A stretch of DNA of 9,291 bases from an uncultured Campylobacter sp. (GCF_938030815.1 NZ_CALHII010000055.1:1-9291); one strand, 5' to 3'. Positions 1 through 7,102 are shown, counted from the first letter of the stretch. Numbers and translations: made by a program. The notes: a model not told the origin generated them from the letters alone.

Positions 1-772
1 ATCCTAGTTGAAATTTACTCCAATCAATACCGGTAGTGTATTCGTTATTTAGCTCGACAGATATGATATTTACGTCTAGCAAGACTTGGCGACTAAGGCG
101 TTTTTGCATACCGCTTAGATATCTATCTACGCGAGCTATCTGAGACTTCATAGCAGTAACGGTTACTAAACCGGCATTTTGATTTATAATAGGAGCGACT
201 GCGACGTATTTTTCGGTACCGTTATTTAAAACAGAGGTGATTTCCTCGCTAATCTTCTCCCAAAAATCAAATTTCTCTTTGGTAGTGATCTTATTATCTT
301 CTTTATTTTCTTTATCGTCGCTATCATCCACTTTCGTAGGTGCGGAATCGACAGAAGATTTAGTAACAGCAGTGCCTTCTCTAATAGAAGTGATGTAATC
401 CACTTTAAAAGTCCTAGTCTCTAGCGCTGAAATTTTTAATATGCCATGAGAATACTCATAGCTTAGATTATTCTCTTTTATGAGTAGATCTAAAACTTCG
501 CGTAAAGAAAGGTCTTTGATGCTTACGCCTTGCAGTGGCTTACTCATCTCCTCTTGAGCGATAGCATCTTTTGCTACCACTGAAAAGCGGCACATATCGG
601 ATAGCTGAGTTAGCATCTCATTTAGCGTAACGGTATCGTTAATCTTGATATTTAGCGCCTTCCTATCGCAGTTACCTGTAGTTGCGGGAGCGGCATATAG
701 ACTAGTAGCCGTAACAGACAAAGCAAGCATAGCAGCTATGCTAAGCTTTTTACTTATATGTAATAATGACAT
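1..772 (-). CDS. mshL: MshL/PilQ-family secretin, N-terminal part (gene runs off the left edge)
   Basis: Secretins form the gated outer-membrane ring through which pili, secreted proteins or incoming DNA pass. About 257 N-terminal residues are visible. Residues 1-27 are a Sec signal peptide (basic start, hydrophobic stretch, cleavage likely after LYA). Residues 40-116 look like a secretin/TonB short N-terminal domain (KDLSLREVLDLLIKENNLSY). Residues 140-165 form an acidic, Lys-rich linker, followed by FDFWEKISEEI and then the start of an N1-like repeat. LLDVNIISVELNNEYTTGID at 231-250 resembles the segment that opens the MshL/PilQ secretin core. The ATG at 772 has AAGGAAG a few bases upstream and overlaps the preceding gene by 23 nt. 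The beta-barrel and gate are outside the window. MshL is my best family match; PilQ/GspD is the broader alternative. Two cysteines (35 and 61) could form a disulfide. Confidence 0.85.
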   Translation of the reverse strand, partial: MSLLHISKKLSIAAMLALSVTATSLYAAPATTGNCDRKALNIKINDTVTLNEMLTQLSDMCRFSVVAKDAIAQEEMSKPLQGVSIKDLSLREVLDLLIKENNLSYEYSHGILKISALETRTFKVDYITSIREGTAVTKSSVDSAPTKVDDSDDKENKEDNKITTKEKFDFWEKISEEITSVLNNGTEKYVAVAPIINQNAGLVTVTAMKSQIARVDRYLSGMQKRLSRQVLLDVNIISVELNNEYTTGIDWSKFQLG

Positions 773-1178
773 TTTGACTTCCTTGTTTTAGTGTTAGTTC
801 GACTTTATTTTCATCGTCGTTGGTAATAATAACGCTATTACCCGTTATTTGCACGATCTTATATGAGCCTACATACTCGCCCAAACCATACCACTTATCG
901 TTTAGCTTAACCTTATCGCCCATAATACCTACTAGCTGATAACCTAGATCCACCTGCTGATTAGCTTCTCTAGGCGCATTAGCTTCTTTAGGATAAAACG
1001 GATCTTGCAAAGAAGCTATCTGCTCATCGCTAAGACCTACTCTAGGTTTGCTAAGATTATCAAATATAGCATCGTATCTAGCCTTATAGGCACCATTGCT
1101 AGGCGCTACCGTCTGATTATTATCTACAGCAAATAGAGCAGTAGAAAGTAGCAAAGAGCATAAAATTAACTTTTTCAT
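750..1178 (-). CDS. PilP/GspC/MshK-like periplasmic connector protein
   Basis: This 142-residue protein has a signal peptide (residues 1-17, MKKLILCSLLLSTALFA) with no lipobox, so it is probably soluble in the periplasm or held by its uncleaved leader; it is not a lipoprotein like classical PilP. Residues 53-65 carry a DPFYP segment, and 78-140 form a small all-beta domain (GIMGDKVKLNDKWYGLGEYV, then VIITNDDENKVELTL) of the kind seen in PilP, GspC homology-region and MshK proteins. That domain docks on the N0 domain of the secretin and links it to the inner-membrane complex. The start is ATG at 1178 with GGGGAG upstream and shares one base with the stop of the PilO-like gene (TAATG). The secretin gene follows and overlaps. 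The assignment rests on position, topology and weak motif resemblance, so the exact family name is uncertain. Confidence 0.65.
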   Translation of the reverse strand: MKKLILCSLLLSTALFAVDNNQTVAPSNGAYKARYDAIFDNLSKPRVGLSDEQIASLQDPFYPKEANAPREANQQVDLGYQLVGIMGDKVKLNDKWYGLGEYVGSYKIVQITGNSVIITNDDENKVELTLKQGSQNVIITYK

Positions 1179-1831
1179 TAGTAATTTACTCCCCAGATAG
1201 ATATACCGATGCTTCCACCGATTTTGCCATTTTTAGTGGCATTGATATCCATCTTATTTACATCTACGATCATCTCCGATTGTTCAATTAGGTTGATATA
1301 CCTAAGGACATTCGAAAATGCTCCTTCAAATTTCACATCTATATCCAGCAAAGCTTCAGGCTGAAAAATTTGTTTGATGCTAGGCTCTCTTCTATCGCTG
1401 TGAATAGCGTAAATTTTAATATTGTTATTCTCTGCGATCGTTGAGAGGCTATCCATAAACTTAGCCCAGTTCTTTTCATTATAGGTAAGCTTTGAAATTT
1501 CTTTTAGCTTACCGTCTAGATACCCACGCTCTTCAATGATATTGTTAAGGTTGGTCTTAGCACCATTGAGGATATTGCGCTTATTATTAACAAAAGCCTC
1601 AGGATCACCACCAAAAAACTCGTTATACTCTCTTTGTGCGCCCTCAAGCTTAGTCGTGGCAGTACTTAGATTTGTTTCGCTCTCTTCTAAATACGGATCC
1701 GCATAGTTACTCAAAATAAAGTAAGCTACCAAACCTACAAACAACAAAGCTATGTAAAAATAGTTATTTGCACTATTTCCCTTGGAGGCAAACCATTGAT
1801 CAAGTTGATCTAATGAACTTTTCTTTTTCAT
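1178..1831 (-). CDS. PilO/GspM/MshJ-like inner-membrane pilus assembly protein
   Basis: The protein has 217 residues and a bitopic layout: a short basic cytoplasmic tail (1-22), one membrane helix (about 24-41, YFYIALLFVGLVAYFIL), a coiled-coil stretch (about 48-112) and a C-terminal alpha/beta domain (120-217) with the spacing of the ferredoxin-like fold in PilO and GspM. In type IV pilus and type II secretion systems this protein pairs with PilN/GspL in the inner membrane. Its ATG overlaps the stop of the upstream PilM-PilN gene as TAATG, with a strong GGAGG site 8-9 bases before it. The same TAATG arrangement links it to the next gene, so the three products are probably made in fixed ratio. 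Sequence identity in this family is always low; the call comes from topology and gene order. Confidence 0.75.
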   Translation of the reverse strand: MKKKSSLDQLDQWFASKGNSANNYFYIALLFVGLVAYFILSNYADPYLEESETNLSTATTKLEGAQREYNEFFGGDPEAFVNNKRNILNGAKTNLNNIIEERGYLDGKLKEISKLTYNEKNWAKFMDSLSTIAENNNIKIYAIHSDRREPSIKQIFQPEALLDIDVKFEGAFSNVLRYINLIEQSEMIVDVNKMDINATKNGKIGGSIGISIWGVNY

Positions 1832-3351
1832 TATTTAACCTCCACACTGATATTACTATCGTAAAAGACGGTTTTATTACCCTCTTGTAGTGCGATTGTT
1901 TTGGTATCCACGCCATACACCTCTTTTTTACTGATATCCTCTAAAAGTTCGGTCATTTGCTTATCGTTTTTGGTGCGCACCTGAACAGTTAGAGTCCTAT
2001 TCTCATCACCGATCCTAACCATATTGCCCTTATTTTTAACAACCATATTGGTTAGCTCGAAAATAGAAACGCCTTTCATGGCGTAATTGTTTTTCTTATC
2101 TGAGATAGCGTTAATTAGTTCGCGCCTATCGTTAAGCTCCTTACCGCTCTTAGCAGCCTGGGCATTTACCTCTTTAGTCTCTTTATCCAAACGCGCACTT
2201 TCAGTTCTAGCAGGACCCATCTTTTCCTCTAAACCTTTATATTCGCTAGTTTTATCATCAGCTACCATATTATTATAATATCCATAGCCGAAGTTATACG
2301 CAGGATACGCAGCGCCAAGCAAGCAGCCTAGCAGCATATAGCCTATCAGCTTGCCGGTTGATCTTTGAGTCAAAGGCGGAGGTCTCATAAACGGCGAGTA
2401 GTTGTGATCATCGTCTTTGGTAACCAAATAATCTTGACCTACCAAGAACATCAAAATATCTAGCTGAGTGAGCGGATAATCTTTTGCGTTGATTGCAACG
2501 TTAAAATTAAAATCCTTGTATCTTAGCTTTAGATTATTTTCTACAAAAACCTCGATCGCAGGAATTTTACCGATATCCGTTCCGATATAAACGTTTTGAA
2601 TATTGACGTTGTAAATTTTACTAATACCGTTCAATACGTCGTTGATGTAGTAAAACATATCGTCAAAAATTTGGATCATATAATCGCGTTCGGTCGGATT
2701 TTCTAAATTTACTCCCTGTTTGGAGAGCAATCTATAAAAGCTCTCTTCATCGACTCTGCTACCGACTAGCTCGACATATTTTTCATGCAAGAATTTTAGG
2801 TTGTATCTTACTTGACGGGATTGAAAATATTCGCCGTTTTGATACACTACCAAAAACGCATCGTCGCGTTGCAAGTAGATGAAGCAGTCGATTCCGTCGC
2901 GAGTTAGGACGCCTCTATTATACAAGCCCTCGTATAAAAACGGAGCCATAGCCACATAGTCGATGTAGTTCGTCCTAGCGGCGATCGCATCGAATTCTGA
3001 AGTGAGTTTGGCATTATCTACGACGAAGACATTGAAAATTCTATCATCGCCGCCAGCGCCTATTACCTCACTATAGGTAATTTTGTAATCCAAAGCGGTG
3101 TCAAGCCCCAGCTCCTCATACACCTTAACGACGATCGCATCTAAAAGATCCGCGTCCTCTACCGATCTGCTTATCTCGACCGTCGCAGTCATTATATCCT
3201 TATACGGAATATATGAGACGTAAGTTTCCTTCGCACGATTCGCTTTTGAGAAGTCGTGCTCGAAAACTTCATTCTCACTTAGACCGAATATGGTTTGCGT
3301 GACTTTGTTAATCGCAACAATCGAACTAGCATTTTTACTATTCTTTGCCAT
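1831..3351 (-). CDS. PilM-PilN fusion (GspL-like) inner-membrane assembly protein
   Basis: The predicted 506-residue protein combines two modules. Residues 1-315 form a cytoplasmic domain with the length and secondary-structure rhythm of the actin-like PilM/MshI/GspL-N fold, although no clean nucleotide-binding motif is visible. A proline-rich hinge (FMRPPPLT, about 321-328) leads to one membrane helix (about 335-357), a charged coiled coil (about 363-420) and a small C-terminal domain (426-506) like periplasmic PilN/GspL-C. In most type IV pilus systems PilM and PilN are separate; the fused form is the type II secretion GspL arrangement. The frame is open to 3417, but the start at 3351 is preferred: GGAG lies 7 bases upstream, whereas the first ATG lies inside the tail of era and would add an unrelated hydrophobic leader. 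It heads the pilus cluster, 62 nt after era. Confidence 0.75.
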   Translation of the reverse strand: MAKNSKNASSIVAINKVTQTIFGLSENEVFEHDFSKANRAKETYVSYIPYKDIMTATVEISRSVEDADLLDAIVVKVYEELGLDTALDYKITYSEVIGAGGDDRIFNVFVVDNAKLTSEFDAIAARTNYIDYVAMAPFLYEGLYNRGVLTRDGIDCFIYLQRDDAFLVVYQNGEYFQSRQVRYNLKFLHEKYVELVGSRVDEESFYRLLSKQGVNLENPTERDYMIQIFDDMFYYINDVLNGISKIYNVNIQNVYIGTDIGKIPAIEVFVENNLKLRYKDFNFNVAINAKDYPLTQLDILMFLVGQDYLVTKDDDHNYSPFMRPPPLTQRSTGKLIGYMLLGCLLGAAYPAYNFGYGYYNNMVADDKTSEYKGLEEKMGPARTESARLDKETKEVNAQAAKSGKELNDRRELINAISDKKNNYAMKGVSIFELTNMVVKNKGNMVRIGDENRTLTVQVRTKNDKQMTELLEDISKKEVYGVDTKTIALQEGNKTVFYDSNISVEVK

Positions 3352-3385
3352 AACACTCCACTTCCAAATGAAATTTTCTACGCTG

Positions 3386-3412
3386 CTAATACTAATAGAA
3401 ATAAAATAAAAT
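3386..3412 (-). promoter_or_regulatory. Possible promoter for the pilus gene cluster
   Basis: The 62-nt gap between the era stop and the PilM-PilN start reads, on the minus strand, as a T-rich periodic stretch (ATTTTATTTTATTTCTATTAG) ending in the -10-like hexamer TATTAG or TAGTAT. Campylobacter housekeeping promoters typically have T-rich upstream waves and a -10 but no firm -35, so this is a reasonable candidate. It would let the pilus genes be transcribed separately from era. The match is weak and the region is AT-rich anyway. Confidence 0.3.
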
Positions 3413-3413
3413 G

Positions 3414-4283
3414 TCAATAGATAAAATCGGTTTTTACCATAAATTCGTCATTTTTCCAGCTTTTTTTTACAAAAACTGTTAATTTTAAGTAAATTTTGAC
3501 CTTAGAAAAATTTGAAATTAACTTTTTGGCTCGAATTCCGATCCGCTTGATCGCCTCGCCATTTTTGCCGATCAACATCTCTTTGTGTGAATTGCTGTCC
3601 GTTATGATCCGCGCATATACCGAGATCAGACCCGGTTTTTCCACTACTTTTTCCATCACGACGTCGCTGCAATACGGGATCTCGTCGCTCATACTCTCAA
3701 AGATCGCCTCAAGTATGAAGTCGCGATAAATTTCACGCTCGTTCGTCGCACTTAAAATTTCAGGATCATAAAAGTACTCATGCTCGGGCAAAATTTTACA
3801 AATTTCGTCCAAAACCTGCTTTTTATAGACCTTTTTTTTGATGCTAACGGGGATTATCGCTTCGAATTTATCGGTAAATTTTTGATATTGCAGCAGCTTT
3901 TGCACGATCTTTTCGTCGTTTGCTTCGTCAGTTTTAGTTAAAATTACGATGTGTTTGGCATCTGCGTTTAAATTTAAAAATTTTTCGTATTCAGATGTAT
4001 CATCGTGCACGGGCGCCAAAAACAGCACCAAATCGCAACCCTCAATCGCCCCGAGCGCCACTTCGACCATCAGCTTATTCATCAGTTTGGCGCTTTCGTG
4101 CAACCCCGGCGTGTCCGCGAAAATCACCTGATCTGCGCCGTTCATCGCGATGCCGCTAATCTTGCGGCGCGTGGCATTGATCTTGTGTGAGACGAGCGAA
4201 ATTTTCTCGCCGCAGAGGTAGTTTAACAGCGAGCTCTTGCCCGCATTGGTCCGCCCGATGAGCGTTACAAATCCGCTTTTCAT
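3414..4283 (-). CDS. era: GTPase Era (30S ribosome assembly)
   Basis: Era is a GTPase that binds the 3' end of 16S rRNA during small-subunit maturation. The 289-residue protein is full length for the family. G1 is GRTNAGKS (10-17), the switch I region carries NATRRK (36-41), G3 is DTPG (57-60), and the KH RNA-binding domain has IGKNG at 238-242 followed by AIKRIG. The G4 guanine-specificity motif reads TKTD (116-119) where Era normally has NKxD; the Lys and Asp are kept. The MKSGFV start is typical of Campylobacter Era and has AAGGAAA a few bases upstream. It is followed after 62 nt by the pilus cluster. Unlike the tight packing I recall for C. jejuni, it is separated from hslU by 490 nt. Confidence 0.96.
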   Translation of the reverse strand: MKSGFVTLIGRTNAGKSSLLNYLCGEKISLVSHKINATRRKISGIAMNGADQVIFADTPGLHESAKLMNKLMVEVALGAIEGCDLVLFLAPVHDDTSEYEKFLNLNADAKHIVILTKTDEANDEKIVQKLLQYQKFTDKFEAIIPVSIKKKVYKKQVLDEICKILPEHEYFYDPEILSATNEREIYRDFILEAIFESMSDEIPYCSDVVMEKVVEKPGLISVYARIITDSNSHKEMLIGKNGEAIKRIGIRAKKLISNFSKVKIYLKLTVFVKKSWKNDEFMVKTDFIY

Positions 4284-4320
4284 ATTTTCCTTAAATTTAT
4301 AAATTTATCTTGCAACCGCA

Positions 4321-4474
4321 GCGCTAAGCTTTTGCGGGTAAATTTTAAAAACTCGTTTTGTGCAGGCCGGCTCCGCACGAGCGGTGGAATTTTGAAATTC
4401 CGCCACCGTACAAGCAAATGAAATTTTAAAATTCCAAGTCGCACGATAGCGATAAATTTTACCCGTTGCAGCGC
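4321..4474. repeat. Nested imperfect inverted repeat upstream of era
   Basis: Outer arms are GCGCT (4321-4325) with AGCGC (4470-4474), then CGGGTAAA (4335-4342) with TTTACCCG (4458-4465). In the centre GGTGGAATT (4383-4391) pairs with AATTCCGCC (4396-4404) around a TTGA loop, allowing one G-U pair. A small hairpin GTGC...GCAC lies at 4361-4377. No T-run follows, so it does not look like a simple terminator. It would sit in the 5' leader of era if the 4564-4569 promoter is used. Confidence 0.6.
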
Positions 4475-4563
4475 AAAATTTTACCTACTCTAAATCCCGC
4501 AAGCCGACAATTCTATAGCTTCGTAAATTATCTGCAAAATTTTAAATTTCATCCCATGACGAC

Positions 4564-4569
4564 ATTATA
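4564..4569 (-). promoter_or_regulatory. Candidate -10 element (TATAAT) for era
   Basis: A perfect TATAAT lies on the minus strand inside the palindrome ATTATATAAT (4564-4573), preceded by AT-rich sequence with a T-run (AAATTTTATG) in place of a -35. Transcription from here toward era would give a leader of roughly 275 nt containing the nested inverted repeats. Because the hexamer is palindromic, it could also fire on the plus strand, but no plus-strand gene follows. Confidence 0.35.
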
Positions 4570-4702
4570 TAATCAGCACTGCATAAAATTTAGATCATTC
4601 CTGAAATTTTACAGACTTAAAATTTCAAAGTATCGCCAAATTTAAAAGGATTAAATTCTGCGCATTTTTAAAATTTCGCCAAATCTCAAACCTAAAATTC
4701 TA

Positions 4703-4726
4703 ACGCTTTGCAAATTTCAAAAGCGT
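4703..4726 (-). terminator. Weak terminator-like hairpin after hslU
   Basis: ACGCTTT (4703-4709) and AAAGCGT (4720-4726) form a 7-bp stem with a 10-nt loop, about 48 nt after the hslU stop. On the minus strand it is followed by TAGAATTTTAG, which is only a poor U-tract. It may end or weaken transcription of rplI-hslV-hslU. Confidence 0.3.
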
Positions 4727-4773
4727 AAAATTCCGCGACTTTGTAGAATTCTAAAAGTAGCTACCGCGCCGCC

Positions 4774-6093
4774 TTATAAAATGTATTTCGCCAGATCCTC
4801 GTCGCTTGCGATGCCTGCTAGCTTTTCGCTTACGAGCTTCTCATCCACGACGATCTTTTGCCCTTTAAATTTATCGGCTTCGAAGCTGATATCCTCAAGC
4901 ACCTTTTCCATTATCGTATGCAGCCTTCTAGCGCCGATATCCTCGACCTTTTCGTTCGTACTCGCCGCAAATTTCGCGATCGCTTTGACCCCGTCCTCGC
5001 TAAATTCCAGCTCGACGCCCTCGGTTTTTAAAAGCGCCGAGTACTGCTTAAGGAGCGAATTTTTTGGCTTGGTTAAAATTTCACACAGCGCCGCCTCGTC
5101 TAAGCTGTCAAGTTCGACGCGAAGCGGGAAGCGCCCCTGAAGCTCGGGGATTAGATCGCTCGGCTTGCTGATATGAAAGGCGCCCGCGGCGATAAAAAGG
5201 ATGTGATCGGTGTCAATATTGCCGAATTTCGTGCTTACGCTGCTGCCCTCCACGATCGGAAGCAGATCGCGCTGCACGCCCTCTTTGCTCGGATCCTGCC
5301 TGCCGCTATTGCCGCTTGAAACCGCCACTTTATCGATCTCGTCGATAAAGATGATGCCCTCGTTTTGCGCGCGCCTAACGGCTTCGGCTTTGATGCTCTC
5401 CATATCGAGAACTTTCTCGCTAGCTTCACTTTTAAGGGCAACTTTGGCGTCTTTTACCTTCATCTCTTTTTTGCTCTTGCGCGTCGAAATTCCTATTACT
5501 TTGATGAAGCTTTCCTGCATATTCGCCATCTCGGGCGGCAAATTCGGATTTGACTCAAGCGCGTTTTCGCTCACTTCAATCTCGATGCTAAGATCATCCA
5601 GATCGCCGCGCTCGAGCTTAGCCGCCATCTTTTCGTAGCTTTTTTCGTAATCTGCGACCTTCTCCTCGCTCGCACCGCGCGGAAGCGGCGGAAGGACTTT
5701 TTCTAAAATTTTACGCTTGATGTAATCATCGATCTTGTCTTTGTTCTTTTCAAATTCCTCGCCGCGCACTAAATTTACCGACGCGGCGGCCAGATCTCGC
5801 ACCATGCTCTCCACGTCGCGCCCCACGAAGCCCACCTCGGTGTATTTGCTAGCCTCAACCTTAATAAAAGGAAGCCCGAACATCTTTGAAAGCCTGCGAG
5901 CGATCTCGGTCTTACCTACGCCGGTAGAGCCGATCATCAGGATGTTTTTGGGCATCACCTCGTTTTTCATCTCATCTTCGAGCGCCATTCTGCGGTAGCG
6001 ATTTCGCAAAGCCACCGCTATCGTGCGTTTGGCGCTATTTTGTCCGATTATATATTCGTCTAATTTCTCTACAATCTGCTTTGGCGTCATCAT
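4774..6093 (-). CDS. hslU: HslU, ATPase subunit of the HslUV protease
   Basis: HslU is the AAA+ hexamer that unfolds substrates and feeds them into the HslV chamber in the cytoplasm. With the preferred start it has 439 residues, the usual size. Visible motifs: N-terminal MTPKQIVEKLDEYIIGQ, Walker A GSTGVGKT (55-62), pore loop GFVGRD (88-93), the intermediate domain (about 100-220, variable and charged), Walker B IIFIDEID (247-254), Arg-finger region LQGRFPLR (318-325), sensor 2 GARRLH (387-392), and the C-terminal DLAKYIL tail that inserts into HslV. ATG at 6093 is preferred over the in-frame ATG at 6108: GAAAAGAG precedes it and it overlaps the hslV stop as ATGA. The pore loop carries Phe where E. 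coli has Tyr; it stays aromatic, so function should be kept. Confidence 0.97.
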   Translation of the reverse strand: MMTPKQIVEKLDEYIIGQNSAKRTIAVALRNRYRRMALEDEMKNEVMPKNILMIGSTGVGKTEIARRLSKMFGLPFIKVEASKYTEVGFVGRDVESMVRDLAAASVNLVRGEEFEKNKDKIDDYIKRKILEKVLPPLPRGASEEKVADYEKSYEKMAAKLERGDLDDLSIEIEVSENALESNPNLPPEMANMQESFIKVIGISTRKSKKEMKVKDAKVALKSEASEKVLDMESIKAEAVRRAQNEGIIFIDEIDKVAVSSGNSGRQDPSKEGVQRDLLPIVEGSSVSTKFGNIDTDHILFIAAGAFHISKPSDLIPELQGRFPLRVELDSLDEAALCEILTKPKNSLLKQYSALLKTEGVELEFSEDGVKAIAKFAASTNEKVEDIGARRLHTIMEKVLEDISFEADKFKGQKIVVDEKLVSEKLAGIASDEDLAKYIL

Positions 6094-6638
6094 CTCTTTT
6101 CGTCCCAAATTGCGTATGTTTTGATGTTTTCATTCGTGTAAATGCAAATCTCGCCCGCCACCTTAAGGCTTTGCTTTACGAGCTCTTCCTCGTCTAGGCT
6201 TGCAAATTTATCCAAAGCCCGCGCCGCGCTAAGAGCGTAATTCCCGCCGCTTCCGATCGCCGCGATCTTGCCGTCATCCGGCTCTACCACATCGCCCGTG
6301 CCGCTAAGCAGAAAGATATTTTTGCGGTCCAGCACCAGCATCATCGCTTCGAGCTTCCGCAGATACTTATCCTTGCGCCACTGCTTGCTAAATTCTATCA
6401 CGGCCCTTAAAAGATCGCCCTTTGCGCCGTCAAGGCACTTTTCAAACATATCAAAAAGATTAAACGCATCGGCAGTACTGCCCGCAAAGCCCGCTAGGAC
6501 ATTACCCTCTTTGCCGATCTTTCGAATTTTAGTCGCATTGCCCTTTAAGACGGTGTTTCCAAACGTAACCTGCCCGTCGCCGCCGATGACAGAGGCCTTC
6601 GCGCCTTTGTAGGCTAAAATGGTAGTTGCTTCAAACAC
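6090..6638 (-). CDS. hslV: HslV, peptidase subunit of the HslUV protease
   Basis: HslV is the proteasome-like N-terminal-threonine peptidase partner of HslU. The 182-residue protein starts MFEATTILAYKG, so the catalytic threonine would be Thr5. Counting from it, the expected Asp17 and Lys33 fall at Asp21 (GGDGQVTFGN) and Lys37, and IGSGGNYA and GEICIYTN are also conserved. The MFEA leader must be removed to expose the nucleophile, unlike the single Met of E. coli HslV; I recall the same type of leader in C. jejuni. The start is GTG, with GAGGTG 4 bases upstream, and overlaps the rplI stop by 8 nt. Coupling with hslU by ATGA suggests matched production of the two subunits. Confidence 0.97.
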   Translation of the reverse strand: MFEATTILAYKGAKASVIGGDGQVTFGNTVLKGNATKIRKIGKEGNVLAGFAGSTADAFNLFDMFEKCLDGAKGDLLRAVIEFSKQWRKDKYLRKLEAMMLVLDRKNIFLLSGTGDVVEPDDGKIAAIGSGGNYALSAARALDKFASLDEEELVKQSLKVAGEICIYTNENIKTYAIWDEKR

Positions 6639-7074
6639 TAGCCACCTCTATCTCAAATTTAGCGCTTATGCCGTGCTTTAGCTTAGCATTTACGTCGTAG
6701 ATCCCAGTCGTTTTGATAGCCTCGGTTTCTAAAATTTTCTTATCTATTTCGATCCCCTTTTGCTCTTTTAGTGCGGTTGCGATCTCATCTTTGGTAACCG
6801 AGCCGAAAAGCGCGCCGCTCTCGCCCGTCTGTTTTACGATCTTTACGCGGATCTTGGCTAGCTCCTCGGCTAGTTTTTGCAGGCTTGCGACCTCATATTT
6901 CTCAAGCTCGGCCTGCCTTTTCTTATCCGCTTCAAATTTACGCAAAACCTCAGTCGTAGCAGCCCTAGCGTAGCCTTTGCCGATTAAGAAGTTATTGCCG
7001 TAGCCGTCCTTGACCTCCTTTACCTCGCCCGCCTTTCCGAGCCCCTTAACGTCTTTGATCAGTAATACTTTCAT
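6631..7074 (-). CDS. rplI: 50S ribosomal protein bL9
   Basis: bL9 binds 23S rRNA near the L1 stalk base and stabilises the ribosome against frameshifting. The 147 residues match the family length. The N-terminal domain has MKVLLIKDVKGLGKAGEVKE and the signature GYGNNFLIGKGYA (residues 25-37), a long central helix follows (about 42-75), and the C-terminal RNA-binding domain contains GESGALFGSVT (83-93) and HGIS. The ATG at 7074 has AAAAGGA 6-7 bases upstream; a nearby ATG at 7078 is out of frame. It is the first gene of the rplI-hslV-hslU unit and is separated from argG by a 181-nt repeat-rich spacer, so it may have its own promoter there. Confidence 0.97.
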   Translation of the reverse strand: MKVLLIKDVKGLGKAGEVKEVKDGYGNNFLIGKGYARAATTEVLRKFEADKKRQAELEKYEVASLQKLAEELAKIRVKIVKQTGESGALFGSVTKDEIATALKEQKGIEIDKKILETEAIKTTGIYDVNAKLKHGISAKFEIEVASV

Positions 7075-7102
7075 CCATTATCCTTTTAAATTTAGCTTTA
7101 AA

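Larger units (their letters stand above)
4284..4773. other. Gene-free 490-nt spacer between hslU and era, rich in inverted repeats
   Basis: No convincing gene is present on either strand. The sequence is full of AAATTTT/AAAATTT words. It contains nested inverted repeats in the era-proximal third (4321-4474), a candidate promoter at 4564-4569 and a weak terminator-like hairpin at 4703-4726. One minus-strand frame stays open for 59 codons (4484-4305) but has no ATG and no ribosome binding site; a relative of part of it occurs near 7190-7230. I regard it as a repeat-derived, transcribed but probably untranslated leader of era. Confidence 0.7.

Noticed and set aside
3352..3417. Longer N-terminus for the PilM-PilN protein starting at 3417
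   Set aside because: It would overlap the end of era, lacks a ribosome binding site and adds a hydrophobic leader out of place for a cytoplasmic PilM domain; 3351 has GGAG at good spacing.
4296..4309. -10-like TATAAA/GATAAA directly before era
   Set aside because: TATAAA would start transcription inside the ribosome site, and GATAAA is a poor match in AT-rich sequence; the TATAAT at 4564-4569 is the better candidate.
4284..4773. CRISPR-like array from repeated AAATTTT words
   Set aside because: Spacing is irregular, the repeated unit is only 7-8 bases, and the same words occur in coding sequence throughout the window.
5210..5638. Plus-strand open frame of 142 codons inside hslU
   Set aside because: It is antisense to a fully conserved gene, has Ser/Leu-rich low-complexity translation typical of antisense frames, and no ribosome site was recognised.
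6094..6108. HslU start at 6108
   Set aside because: No Shine-Dalgarno sequence precedes it; the ATG at 6093 has GAAAAGAG and couples to the hslV stop.
6268..6612. Plus-strand open frame of 114 codons antisense to hslV
   Set aside because: The translation is Ser/Pro/Arg-rich with no family resemblance and mirrors the codon bias of hslV.
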